The notes beneath the pieces are model-generated. The model searched no databases, had not been told where the DNA came from, and saw only the letters and a list, made by a program, of their open reading frames with translations. A DNA stretch of 64,000 bases from Faecalibacter sp. LW9 (GTDB lineage Bacteria > Bacteroidota > Bacteroidia > Flavobacteriales > Weeksellaceae): contig NZ_CP141062.1 in NCBI RefSeq assembly GCF_034661295.1, positions 2,914,001 to 2,978,000 on the forward strand, in the 5' to 3' direction. This document shows positions 25,095-33,499 of the stretch, piece after piece. The position numbers and the translations under genes were made by a program. Position 1 is the stretch's first letter. Each line of letters begins with the position of its first letter.

Positions 25095-28000
25095 ATGTCT
25101 TTAATAAAAAATGAATTTATAGATCGCCTATTAGCTGAAACTGACATCCTCGATGTGTTTCGTTCTAATAACCACGACGTGAAAAAACTAGGTGTAAATT
25201 ATGTTTGCAAATCACCTATTAATAAAGATGAGCATACAGAATCATGTATTATAGATCCTCGCAAACAAATGTTTTTTGACAAATCTGCAGATATTGCAGG
25301 AAATGTAATTACTTATTACACGAAGATCAAAAATATGAATTATCGCGATGCTATCTTCGAATTAGCTAAATTGAAAAATCTACAAGTAGAATTCGAATCA
25401 GATAAAGAAAACATAGCTTATCAAAAAAGAAAATCTAAAATAGATGAGTATCGTCCATTATTAGAAGCAACTCAAAAACAATTTGTAAAGCAATTAAATA
25501 AATTAGATAAATATCACCCAGCTTGGCAAGAAATTAAACGTCGTGGTTATTCTGCAGAAGTAATCAAAGCGTACGGAATTGGATATGCGCCAGGTGGTCA
25601 GTTTCTCTACAATTTAGTAAGTCAATCGGGTAAATTAGCTCCGGCAAAAGAATTAGGGTTGATTAATGATAAAAATTATGATCGATTATTTAATCGATTA
25701 ACCTATCCAATTTATGACAAACAAAACTTATTGATTGGATTTGCTTCTCGTTCTTTAGACGAAAAAGATTCCGTAAAATGGATGAATCCAATAACAAGTT
25801 TGTTATACAACAAATCTCAACAATGGTATGGTATTCATTACGCCTTGAATCAAATTGCAAAATCAAAAATAGCATGGATTGTCGAGGGATACAATGATGT
25901 AATTGCTTGGCAAGAATATGGTATAATTAATACGATTTCTCCTTATGGGAAAGAATTTGCAACTGGTCAAATTGAAGTCTTAGCAAAATATGCCCAAAAA
26001 GCAATTGTATGTTTGGATAATGATAAAGCAGGTATAGAAGGCATGCTGCGTAATATTCCAAAATTATTAGCCAAAGGGTTAAATGTAGAAGTATGCCAAT
26101 TACCAGAACACGAAATTGATGGTAAAAATGTCAAATTGGATCCGGACGAATTCGTAAGAATTTACAAATCAGAAATCGAATCTCACGATGCAGGACTAGA
26201 AGATTATCTTAAGTATAAAGGTTTTATCAAAAACGGATTCAAATTTTTAATCGAACACTTAGTTGTTGGTGATAACGATTTCGATAAAGCTGAAGGTGTG
26301 AAGAAATGTTTAAAAATCATCAACACTATTGAGAATGTTACGTATAAAAATCTTTATACAGAAATGTTGGAGAAAGAATCCAAATTCAAGAAATCTTTTA
26401 TTAAAGATATTCAGAAGGATTTATCTGCTAAAAGATATCAAGAAGAAAAATTAGAGATGGGCGAATATATTCTACCTCCTACTCTACAACACAAGGATAT
26501 CAAAGAATATATGCACATGATCAAAACTTATGGATTTTTTCAGGCTGAAAATGAAATATGGATGGTTCGTGAAACAAAGAATAATCAACCGCCTTATTAT
26601 TTCGATTCTGTATCTAATTTCTCTATTGAGATTATCCAACACATGAACGATGATAAATTTCCAAAGAAATTATTTCGCATCAAAAACAATCGTGGTGTTG
26701 AACGTATTTTCGATGCGAAAGCAAATTCGATGTTAAATACATCTATGTTCTGTAGTGTTTTAGAAGATCAAGGAGATTATTTATACGAAGGAGATTCAAA
26801 ACAATTAGTAAAGCTGAAAAAGTATTTATACAGAACTATGGGTACTGGACGTGCAGTTGATGTTTTGGGTTGGAATCCAGAAGGTTTCTTTGTTTGGAAC
26901 AACAAAGTAACAATACCAGGCATTGGAAACATCAATATGGATGAAAATGGTATTTTTCGTCACAACGATATCACGTACTATGTTCCATCAGCCAACAGTA
27001 TCTATGCTAACAATCCTACAAGATACTTATCGCAAAAAAGAGTGGTTGTACGCCAAGCATCTTGCACCCTTACCGAGTATTTAGGACAATTACGCAAAGT
27101 ACATCGTGGTCACGCGATTACAGGCATTCTGTTTACGTTGGCATCGGCATTCCAAGATTTTATCGCACCAACTATCAAAGGTTTTCCTATGTTATTATTA
27201 TATGGTGCTCCATCATCTGGTAAGGATCAATTATCACATTGCTTGCGTTCATTTTTTGGGAAACCACAATCTGTTATTGCGTTGGGTTCTAAAAAGTCAA
27301 CTGGTAAGGCACAGATTCGTGAGTTTGCACAATTTGCCAATGTAATTACGCATTTATCGGAATACCGCATTGGCGACAAAGAAACAGACGAAATGCTGAA
27401 AGGTTTATGGGATAGAAACGGTTATAAATTCGGTACGATAGAATCTCGCGTATCATCAGACGAAGTTCCAATCCTTTCATCTGCATTAGTTACGGGAAAT
27501 GATTTCCCAACAGACGAAGCTTTGATTACTCGTTTTCTATGGGAAGAAATGCACAAAGACAAATTTACGCAAGAAGAAAAGGACGAGTACAACAAATTAG
27601 AAGATATGGCGGTTGATGGAATTTCTTCTTTTATGGCAGAAATTTTACTAAAGCGTGAAGAAGTTGAAAGGCGTTTCGTAAAAGAATCTCGTTTGTGGAC
27701 CGAAGAATTAACCGTGCGTCCTGCATTCAAAGATTTAAAGTCGCGTATTGTTACCAATCATGCAGTAATCGCATCGATGTACGAGATATTTAAAGAGAAT
27801 ATCCGCTTTCCATTTACACGTGATGAAATGTTAGAGCATTTCGACACAATGGTCAGTAATCAAAAACGCAGACTGGATAACGAAAGTATTTCGAGCAGAT
27901 TTTGGCAACGTTTTGTTTTTGCTTTGCGTGCATCTAACGATAAGAAGCTATATAAGGATAGGGATTTTAAATTAGATGGTAATCATTTGTATATCCAATG

Positions 28001-28337
28001 GACCAATGCATACAACGCTATCCAACCAATGTGGTATCAATCATTCGAGCAAAATTGTCCGTCACGTAATGATTTCCGTAAACGCATGATGGATGATGTT
28101 TCGTTTGTGGATGAAATTAAATCGGTGAAGTTTACAGGTGGTGAGAAACCAAAAGTTACAACAGCGTTGATGTTTGATTTGACAAAATTAAAAGAAGAAG
28201 ATCGTATCGATGTAATTTATGCCATCGAAAGTCAAACATTCTCCCCTGCGACCCCACTCGGTAACGAGGCTGATAATAGTACAAATTCGGCGGATTCTCA
28301 ACAAAATATTCCAAATGATGATAATTTACCATTCTAA
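25095..28337 (+). CDS. Phage primase-helicase fusion (DnaG-like TOPRIM plus P-loop ATPase)
   Basis: 1080 residues. Residues ~1-110 resemble the CHC2 zinc-binding domain of DnaG, but the second Cys pair is missing (FFDKSADIAGN where FxCFGCGxGGD is expected). The TOPRIM core follows at ~255-320, with IVEGYNDVIAW (catalytic Glu) and VCLDNDKAGIEG (DxD). The C-terminal half carries a Walker A, LLLYGAPSSGKDQL, near residue 704, and helicase-like segments. It should prime and unwind phage DNA. The C-terminus is PNDDNLPF, an SSB-like acidic tip also found on the small upstream protein. No ligase, polymerase or integrase gene accompanies it. Confidence 0.88.
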   Translation: MSLIKNEFIDRLLAETDILDVFRSNNHDVKKLGVNYVCKSPINKDEHTESCIIDPRKQMFFDKSADIAGNVITYYTKIKNMNYRDAIFELAKLKNLQVEFESDKENIAYQKRKSKIDEYRPLLEATQKQFVKQLNKLDKYHPAWQEIKRRGYSAEVIKAYGIGYAPGGQFLYNLVSQSGKLAPAKELGLINDKNYDRLFNRLTYPIYDKQNLLIGFASRSLDEKDSVKWMNPITSLLYNKSQQWYGIHYALNQIAKSKIAWIVEGYNDVIAWQEYGIINTISPYGKEFATGQIEVLAKYAQKAIVCLDNDKAGIEGMLRNIPKLLAKGLNVEVCQLPEHEIDGKNVKLDPDEFVRIYKSEIESHDAGLEDYLKYKGFIKNGFKFLIEHLVVGDNDFDKAEGVKKCLKIINTIENVTYKNLYTEMLEKESKFKKSFIKDIQKDLSAKRYQEEKLEMGEYILPPTLQHKDIKEYMHMIKTYGFFQAENEIWMVRETKNNQPPYYFDSVSNFSIEIIQHMNDDKFPKKLFRIKNNRGVERIFDAKANSMLNTSMFCSVLEDQGDYLYEGDSKQLVKLKKYLYRTMGTGRAVDVLGWNPEGFFVWNNKVTIPGIGNINMDENGIFRHNDITYYVPSANSIYANNPTRYLSQKRVVVRQASCTLTEYLGQLRKVHRGHAITGILFTLASAFQDFIAPTIKGFPMLLLYGAPSSGKDQLSHCLRSFFGKPQSVIALGSKKSTGKAQIREFAQFANVITHLSEYRIGDKETDEMLKGLWDRNGYKFGTIESRVSSDEVPILSSALVTGNDFPTDEALITRFLWEEMHKDKFTQEEKDEYNKLEDMAVDGISSFMAEILLKREEVERRFVKESRLWTEELTVRPAFKDLKSRIVTNHAVIASMYEIFKENIRFPFTRDEMLEHFDTMVSNQKRRLDNESISSRFWQRFVFALRASNDKKLYKDRDFKLDGNHLYIQWTNAYNAIQPMWYQSFEQNCPSRNDFRKRMMDDVSFVDEIKSVKFTGGEKPKVTTALMFDLTKLKEEDRIDVIYAIESQTFSPATPLGNEADNSTNSADSQQNIPNDDNLPF

Positions 28338-28393
28338 TACAAAGAATATTAAAAAAATGTGTCTGTTTTTCTCTATAGACGCATTAAAAAAAA

Positions 28394-28576
28394 ACTACTT
28401 TAACTACCAAGGTTAAAATATTATAAATCAATTAATTAAATAAACTAATAAGGTAGTTTTTAGGTAGTAAAAGTAGTTTTAGGTAGTTTTTTAAAAATTA
28501 AAAACTACCTAAAACTACCAAAATCAAAGCATTACAAGATTTAAAGCATTGATTTTCAATAAAGTAGTTTGGTAGT
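28394..28576. repeat. Iteron-like GGTAGT array with 19-bp hairpin
   Basis: The 305-base gap 28338-28642 holds no credible gene but about nine copies of GGTAGT/AGTAGT hexamers in both orientations (28394, 28403, 28452, 28463, 28472, 28482, 28504, 28514, 28563, 28571). Two of them build a perfect inverted repeat: GTAGTTTTAGGTAGTTTTT at 28473-28491 and its complement at 28500-28518 with an 8-base AT spacer. It lies just after the primase-helicase gene, so a phage replication origin is the leading idea; an attenuator is the alternative. Confidence 0.6.
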
Positions 28577-28642
28577 TTTTTTAGGAAGTGTTTTACCCTA
28601 TCGCATAACAAAAAACAAATTTTTCATAACAAAATCACGACT

Positions 28643-28948
28643 ATGGAAATACATTACATCAGCAACGACATCAGAAAAGCTAATTCAAATGATCTAAAAA
28701 TGATAGATAAGGACAATAAAAAAGTCCTAAAAATCAACACTTTGATTTGGATAAAGCGAATTGATAATCAAATCATCGACTTTTTTGGACCTATCGTATT
28801 GGATAGTCACACCAGTACAGAAGTTTTTGAGCAGGTGGCCGAATTGTTACAAGAAGGTCGCATCTACATTATTAATGGAGCCTTTAAGAATATTCCAAAA
28901 AATATTATTCAACCCCATTACAAAACTGTTGCCCATGCTAACGACTAA
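28643..28948 (+). CDS. Hypothetical phage protein
   Basis: 101 residues, alpha/beta, opening MEIHYISNDIRKANSNDLKM. No domain recognised. It is the first gene after the repeat array and overlaps or abuts the next small gene, so it probably starts a coupled group. Confidence 0.6.
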   Translation: MEIHYISNDIRKANSNDLKMIDKDNKKVLKINTLIWIKRIDNQIIDFFGPIVLDSHTSTEVFEQVAELLQEGRIYIINGAFKNIPKNIIQPHYKTVAHAND

Positions 28949-28961
28949 AGATTTATTTCTA

Positions 28962-29123
28962 ATGAAAGTCATCATCCTTCAATGCGAATCGGTGGAGGAA
29001 GTATGCGAGTATTGCGAATTATTTACCCAATACATTAACGAGTTATTGCCTCAATCTAATGATAGATTTCAGGCAAAAGAATATTTAAGACGAGAAGCTA
29101 ATAGTAAAATTTATAGTTTATGA
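28962..29123 (+). CDS. Small hypothetical phage protein
   Basis: 53 residues from the ATG at 28962 (MKVIILQCESVEEVCEYCEL ...). An in-frame ATG at 28935 would add nine residues and overlap the preceding gene; a still longer frame from 28761 runs inside that gene and is rejected. The stop overlaps the next ATG (ATGA-type junction at 29120), indicating translational coupling. Function unknown. Confidence 0.5.
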   Translation: MKVIILQCESVEEVCEYCELFTQYINELLPQSNDRFQAKEYLRREANSKIYSL

Positions 29124-29368
29124 CTAAAAGAGATAAAAACAATTTTTTGATCAAAGCTTCCATTCATGCAGCCGCTTTGTTGTACGAAATGGATAATGCA
29201 AAAGTAGATACAGAAGAATCAAATCAATTAAAAGCATTATTAGAAAAGCATTTGGAGTATGCATACGAACAGCCTTTACTCAGATCTAAACCTTTTCTGC
29301 AAAATTTAGAAAACAAGTTTGATACAGCCATTCGTAAAACTGCTCAAGAGCATAAAATAAGGTTGTAA
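29120..29368 (+). CDS. Small helical hypothetical phage protein
   Basis: 82 residues, almost entirely helical by composition (KASIHAAALLYEMDNAKVDT). Start overlaps the preceding stop by four bases. It is the last gene before the attC-like hairpin and cassette at 29379-29805. Function unknown. Confidence 0.6.
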   Translation: MTKRDKNNFLIKASIHAAALLYEMDNAKVDTEESNQLKALLEKHLEYAYEQPLLRSKPFLQNLENKFDTAIRKTAQEHKIRL

Positions 29369-29378
29369 CGGTTCGGTG

Positions 29379-29441
29379 TTAGCGAACTACGGAGTAAATA
29401 AAACTAATACGGTAAGTGATTTCAAACCGTAGTTTCGCTAA
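29379..29441. repeat. Imperfect 14-bp inverted repeat, attC-like
   Basis: TTAGCGAACTACGG at 29379-29392 pairs with CCGTAGTTTCGCTAA at 29427-29441 with a single extra T, the kind of bulged hairpin seen in integron attC sites. It is flanked by GTAAC (29365-29369) and GTTATAA (29448-29454), which could be the outer simple sites. The strands between the arms show no ORF. Confidence 0.5.
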
Positions 29442-29447
29442 ATACTT

Positions 29448-29805
29448 GTTATAAGAAGTAATTACAATAACTAAATAAAAATAATATGATATTAACTGGA
29501 AAAGCAAAAGAACATTTTTTGCAATGGAATGAAGATAATGATGCGCCATTATCAACTTACGCAATTGAACAAGGTTTAATTTACGGAACTGTATTGAATG
29601 CAATAATAATCGAATGGTTTGATGATAAAGATATTTTTATAAACATTGATAAGTGGTCTTTATCATTTTGGAGAGCGTCAATCAATAATCCTTATTTAAA
29701 CTCATTAGGGTGTAGCTTTTCATCACGACAAGAAGCAACAAGAAAAGCAATAATTAAAGCAAACGAGATTTATAACTCAAAGTTTGAGTAATTATTTCTT
29801 ATAAC
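29448..29805. mobile_element. Single-gene cassette bounded by 17-bp inverted repeats
   Basis: GTTATAAGAAGTAATTA (29448-29464) and TAATTATTTCTTATAAC (29789-29805) match as inverted repeats at 16 of 17 positions and enclose exactly one gene (29486-29791). Together with the adjacent attC-like hairpin this looks like an inserted gene cassette within the phage early/middle region. Confidence 0.5.
29486..29791 (+). CDS. Cassette-borne small protein
   Basis: 101 residues beginning MILTGKAKEHFLQWNEDNDA and ending in a KAIIKANEIYNSKFE helix. Small proteins opening with a TGKAKExFxxW pattern recur, as far as I recall, in flavobacterial genomes next to palindromic repeats; their function is unknown. 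The mixed alpha/beta pattern suggests a compact globular domain. The gene is precisely framed by the inverted repeats described for 29448-29805. Confidence 0.65.
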   Translation: MILTGKAKEHFLQWNEDNDAPLSTYAIEQGLIYGTVLNAIIIEWFDDKDIFINIDKWSLSFWRASINNPYLNSLGCSFSSRQEATRKAIIKANEIYNSKFE

Positions 29806-29850
29806 AGCCAGCTTGACGAACATAGATATACGAACATCAAAACAAAAACA

Positions 29851-29955
29851 ATGAAAATACTAATCCAATTAATACTTATCCTAAGTATTCCAACTGCATT
29901 TGTTGGATACTTGGTTTATCAATTTTTAAAAGAAAGAAACACAGATTATGATTAA
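29851..29955 (+). CDS. 34-residue single-helix membrane peptide
   Basis: MKILIQLILILSIPTAFVGY, then LVYQFLKERNTDYD: one transmembrane helix with a charged C-terminus. The stop overlaps the next start at 29948 by 8 bases, so it is probably a translated early/middle peptide. Function unknown. Confidence 0.45.
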   Translation: MKILIQLILILSIPTAFVGYLVYQFLKERNTDYD

Positions 29956-30181
29956 TCCAATAAAAAACAAAGAAAAACTAAGCAACGATACAAGCAAGTA
30001 TCTTTTTGCTGAATGTCTTAACGATATTGATCGTGCATTGAATGGTGCAAGAGAAGCAGCAAAAATAAATCCTACTGAAAAGAACAAAAGGATTTTAAGC
30101 GAATTAGAAGTTTTTTTCCAAGAAAACGAAGCCTACTACAATAGCTTGTTCTTACGAATTAGAAGATATAAATCAGCTTAA
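29948..30181 (+). CDS. Small helical hypothetical phage protein
   Basis: 77 residues with a basic end (LFLRIRRYKSA). Overlaps the upstream membrane peptide and is followed within 2 bases by the next start, forming a tight run of four small genes up to 30651. Function unknown. Confidence 0.55.
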   Translation: MINPIKNKEKLSNDTSKYLFAECLNDIDRALNGAREAAKINPTEKNKRILSELEVFFQENEAYYNSLFLRIRRYKSA

Positions 30182-30182
30182 C

Positions 30183-30383
30183 ATGAAAAAAAATATTAAT
30201 AGAGATGGATATCCTCCAGTAACTAAAGAAGGTTCTTATTATTGGGTATATCATGGATTGAGTATTCAAGAATGGGAATTATGTCAATGGGACGGTTATT
30301 GTTTTAAAGGGTATGGGTTAGAAAATTTCGAAAGAAAGATCAATTTCCCGATAGAATACCAAGAAATTAAAAAACCGAAGTAA
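30183..30383 (+). CDS. Small hypothetical phage protein
   Basis: 66 residues, Trp/Tyr-rich (GSYYWVYHGLSIQEWELCQW). No domain recognised. Starts one base after the preceding stop. Confidence 0.5.
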   Translation: MKKNINRDGYPPVTKEGSYYWVYHGLSIQEWELCQWDGYCFKGYGLENFERKINFPIEYQEIKKPK

Positions 30384-30384
30384 C

Positions 30385-30651
30385 ATGCCCATCATCACCA
30401 AAACAAATAAAAAGTACATCGACTTTTTAAACGAAGTAGCCCACGATTTAGAAGTTACAGGACAAGTCAATATACAAGCTATACAAGAACGATATAACGT
30501 ATCGGATAAATTTGTAGAAGCGGTGTTTTACTATAACATTATCAAAAATGTAGGAACAGCAGAAAAACCAGTTTACATCTGGAATGAAAACACAATTATT
30601 GATAGAGCTTTGATTATTTCCTTAAGGCTTTCTATGACGAAAAATCACTAA
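30385..30651 (+). CDS. Small helical hypothetical phage protein with winged-helix look
   Basis: 88 residues. Residues ~8-50 (YIDFLNEVAHDLEVTGQVNI then QERYNVSDKFVEAVFYYNII) resemble a helix-turn-helix or winged-helix unit, so DNA binding is possible. Last gene before the palindromic terminator/operator at 30679. Confidence 0.55.
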   Translation: MPIITKTNKKYIDFLNEVAHDLEVTGQVNIQAIQERYNVSDKFVEAVFYYNIIKNVGTAEKPVYIWNENTIIDRALIISLRLSMTKNH

Positions 30652-30678
30652 AAAAATTTGTTATACAATATTACATTT

Positions 30679-30712
30679 AACGTACTTTAATTTTATTAAA
30701 GTACGTTTTTTG
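30679..30712 (+). terminator. Palindrome acting as terminator and possible operator before the late region
   Basis: AACGTACTTTAAT (30679-30691) and its exact complement (30695-30707) with a 3-base spacer, followed by T-run: a strong terminator. The half-site AACGTACTTT also appears in the lysogeny-switch region (22756), so the palindrome may double as a binding site next to the late promoter at 30714. Confidence 0.7.
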
Positions 30713-30713
30713 T

Positions 30714-30721
30714 TATATTTG
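30714..30721 (+). promoter_or_regulatory. TAnnTTTG element at the head of the late region
   Basis: TATATTTG, 19 bases before the gene at 30741. The -33 position falls inside the palindrome just upstream, so a protein bound there would control it. Confidence 0.6.
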
Positions 30722-30740
30722 TTAAAACTCACAATTTCTT

Positions 30741-31238
30741 ATGTATCACCACAATCAACCGTCTAAATTTATCTGCTCTATTACCTTATATTTTGATGAT
30801 GCGAAGTCTGTTCCTGTCCCATTATTTCATCCAGAAAATAATCAATTTGGGATGTACCAAACTTTGGTGAAAGGAACAACGAAAAAAGTACGTCAATCGC
30901 GTGTAGAATTTTCGGTAACAGAAGATTTTAGCGAAAACCGTGCAGGTGGTTTTTACAATCATCGCATCAATTTCAAAGCAAAGAATACAGGAAATGAAAG
31001 AGCAATAAATTTGCAAGAATTAAGAAAGGTTCGTTTTATCGGATTAGTTTTTACAGATGGTACCGAGCATGTTATTGGTAACAATGATCGCATCCAAAAC
31101 ATAAAACCAGAACTTTCGCATACCTCCAACGAAAATTTTACAGAGGTTAGTTTTTCGTGCAATTCCCTATTGCCTATTCCTACCAAATACTCTGTTAATA
31201 ACGGTTATACTTTTACTTATCCATTTATCTACTTCTAA
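30741..31238 (+). CDS. Phage protein of unknown function, beta-rich
   Basis: 165 residues, beta-rich (SKFICSITLYFDDAKSVPVP ... EVSFSCNSLLPIPTKY). First gene after the late promoter. Position before a tail protein suggests a virion or tail-tip accessory part, but no domain is recognised. Confidence 0.55.
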   Translation: MYHHNQPSKFICSITLYFDDAKSVPVPLFHPENNQFGMYQTLVKGTTKKVRQSRVEFSVTEDFSENRAGGFYNHRINFKAKNTGNERAINLQELRKVRFIGLVFTDGTEHVIGNNDRIQNIKPELSHTSNENFTEVSFSCNSLLPIPTKYSVNNGYTFTYPFIYF

Positions 31239-31249
31239 AACTTCTATAT

Positions 31250-31798
31250 ATGAGCACAATTTTACCTGTTTGCATCAAACCTTATTTGGTACATGTATTA
31301 TTTAAACTTTTCGAAGGGGACGAATTCCACTACAATGGGAAAGTTGTAAAAGGGATTAAAGTCGATTTGTCTTCTACCATTGGCAGATGGTTACGAAGCC
31401 ATTGCATAAAAGCCAATCGACCACCCAAAGCAAAGTTTTATAACTTGGTTTTCGAAATGCCAAATTGTTCAACCAGCAAATGGAAAGGAACAGCCCACCA
31501 ATACGTAAATGGTAAAAATCATTTCTTGCATTTACCACAAGAGTTTATGGACGATTTCAATCATTTGTTAGAAGATTTGTATCGTACCAGAGTTTGTGCA
31601 TTTTTGGAAGGTTACGAAATCCATGGAACCATCAAACAAGGAATCAGAGATTTTATGCAGAAATACGATTTGGAAGAATACGATCAAACCTTAGAATCAA
31701 TCGAACGCTTATATATGCGTGAAAAAGAAAATACAGAAAAGTTTTCTCGATTTCAGCACAAATGGACAGCTAACATGGGTAATGTGTCAGCAGATTAA
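31250..31798 (+). CDS. Phage protein of unknown function
   Basis: 182 residues, alpha/beta with several His/Cys (SHCIKANRPPKAKFYNLVFE). Starts 11 bases after the preceding stop. A perfect hairpin (31797-31824) starts at its stop codon. No domain recognised. Possible tail-assembly accessory protein by position only. Confidence 0.5.
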   Translation: MSTILPVCIKPYLVHVLFKLFEGDEFHYNGKVVKGIKVDLSSTIGRWLRSHCIKANRPPKAKFYNLVFEMPNCSTSKWKGTAHQYVNGKNHFLHLPQEFMDDFNHLLEDLYRTRVCAFLEGYEIHGTIKQGIRDFMQKYDLEEYDQTLESIERLYMREKENTEKFSRFQHKWTANMGNVSAD

Positions 31799-31824
31799 AA
31801 GCAAATTCTAAGGAATTTGCTTTT
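31797..31824 (+). terminator. Terminator before the NodB-like tail gene
   Basis: A 12-bp perfect stem AAAAGCAAATTC/GAATTTGCTTTT with a TAAG loop and a following AT-rich tract. It rules out the upstream in-frame ATG at 31817 as start of the next gene. Confidence 0.75.
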
Positions 31825-31837
31825 AAATTTTATACAA

Positions 31838-33499
31838 ATGGCCGAAATACAATTTCCGAATTGGATCAATAAATCAGATGGTGCAGCTCAGTCACCAGAA
31901 GAAATGAATAAATTAGTAAATGTTATTCAAAACCACGCTGAAAATCTTTCGTTGCAACAAAAACAAATTCTAGCATCAGCTGGTGGAATTTATCCTGAAA
32001 AAATAAACCCATCTTCAACTTTTCCTGATAATATTTCACAAGCAATTTTTTTAGTTGGACCAGGAACTTATACTAATTTTGGGAATAAAACTATTCCTAC
32101 AAATAATCTTGGATTAATTTTCTATTACAACTCTACTTTCGAATTGTCATTGATTTCAATTCCGAGTTACGACGATACCAACTTAGTTAATCGTATTACG
32201 AGTGCAGAAGATAAAGTTGATAATTTTATCGAAAATTATCAAGAGTTACCTAATGAATGGTTTAACTTTTCATCAGAGGAAGTTGTTTTTCTTGACTTTT
32301 CTTTATCTTCTGGGCAGGTTCTAACTGGTGGAACAATTAATACATCAACAAATTGGTTAAGAGCGACAGTTAATAATATAAACGGAATAAATAAATTATA
32401 TATCGAAGGTTTAGGAGATTTTATATTAAGTTCAGTTCAACCACCATATACACGAGTAGCTTTTTATAATAATAATACTTTACTTAATTACATAGCTTGG
32501 GTGGATGGTGTTAATGATTTAGAAATCAATATTCCAACTAACACTACTAAATTAGAGATTCAAGTTGCTGGAGGGAGTGGTGTAGGCTTAAACCCATCAA
32601 CATCTCCATATTTAAATCAATTAAAAGTTTTTAAAAAAATTGGGAATCCTAATGATAAATTATCTATAAAGTCCGAATATATTGACGGAGCATTAACAAA
32701 AAAAGATTTAAGTAACAAATATTTACATTTCAGTTTTGACGATGTAGTATTGTCATTAAAAGACTTAACAACAAATCAATCTACTTATACAAGTATTTTT
32801 AATAATGTCTTTTTTGCAGAATTAAAGAGATTACATGATACTTATGGCGCAGTATTTTCTCTTTATTGTTTTACAGAAACTACGGGCTGGGATTTTTCTA
32901 ATTTCCCGACAAAATATGCACAAGAGATTAGAGATAATTCAGATTGGTTAAAATTCGGCTTTCATACTAAAAATACATCAACTAATTATCAAAGCGCAAC
33001 AGCGAGTGCTATAAAGGCTGATTACGACTATTTTATAAATCAGTTTTACGCAAAAACACAGAGTATTAATGCGATTGATAGGGTTGTAAGGTTACAAAAT
33101 TTCTTAGGCAATTTAGATGCTATAAAATCTATTAGAGATACTAATTGTGGTATATTAGGATTATTGACAGCCGATGACACAAGGGTTAGTTATTATTTAA
33201 ATTCTGAACAAGTAGCTTATATAAATTCACATGATTCATTTACCGATAGTGATAATTTTTTAAAGCTATTTAAAACAGAACAAAGGTTAGAGGGAGTTTC
33301 AAATATTAACACATATTTAGCTAATTTTTTGACACCTCAGTACGCTAATCAATCAAAAGAATTAATTCTATTTACGCACGAAATAGAATTGTATTCAACT
33401 GCTGGTGGTTCATTAAACAATACAATGAAATCAAAAATTGAAAGTTGTTTAAATTGGGCGAAGACGAATAAATATTCATTTGATTTCCCGAGATTATAA
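31838..33499 (+). CDS. Tail/receptor-binding protein with polysaccharide-deacetylase-like domain
   Basis: 553 residues from the ATG at 31838. The N-terminal ~60 residues (MAEIQFPNWINKSDGAAQSP) look like a virion-attachment segment, 100-280 is a beta-rich linker, and ~290-553 shows the NodB (CE4) pattern: YLHFSFDDVVLSLKDLTTN for the metal-binding Asp motif, LKFGFHTKN for the His motif and LILFTHEIEL for the late His motif. A CE4-type enzyme would deacetylate surface polysaccharide during adsorption. The full catalytic set is not proven. The gene ends in a different frame from coding-like sequence downstream. Confidence 0.65.
   Translation: MAEIQFPNWINKSDGAAQSPEEMNKLVNVIQNHAENLSLQQKQILASAGGIYPEKINPSSTFPDNISQAIFLVGPGTYTNFGNKTIPTNNLGLIFYYNSTFELSLISIPSYDDTNLVNRITSAEDKVDNFIENYQELPNEWFNFSSEEVVFLDFSLSSGQVLTGGTINTSTNWLRATVNNINGINKLYIEGLGDFILSSVQPPYTRVAFYNNNTLLNYIAWVDGVNDLEINIPTNTTKLEIQVAGGSGVGLNPSTSPYLNQLKVFKKIGNPNDKLSIKSEYIDGALTKKDLSNKYLHFSFDDVVLSLKDLTTNQSTYTSIFNNVFFAELKRLHDTYGAVFSLYCFTETTGWDFSNFPTKYAQEIRDNSDWLKFGFHTKNTSTNYQSATASAIKADYDYFINQFYAKTQSINAIDRVVRLQNFLGNLDAIKSIRDTNCGILGLLTADDTRVSYYLNSEQVAYINSHDSFTDSDNFLKLFKTEQRLEGVSNINTYLANFLTPQYANQSKELILFTHEIELYSTAGGSLNNTMKSKIESCLNWAKTNKYSFDFPRL

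Noticed and set aside
28394-28576. Repeat array as CRISPR
   Set aside because: Units are 6 bases, in mixed orientation, with no unique spacers of constant length and no cas genes.
28761-28961. Longer N-terminal extension of the 28962 gene
   Set aside because: It runs inside the gene 28643-28948 in another frame; the internal ATGs fit the coupled arrangement better.
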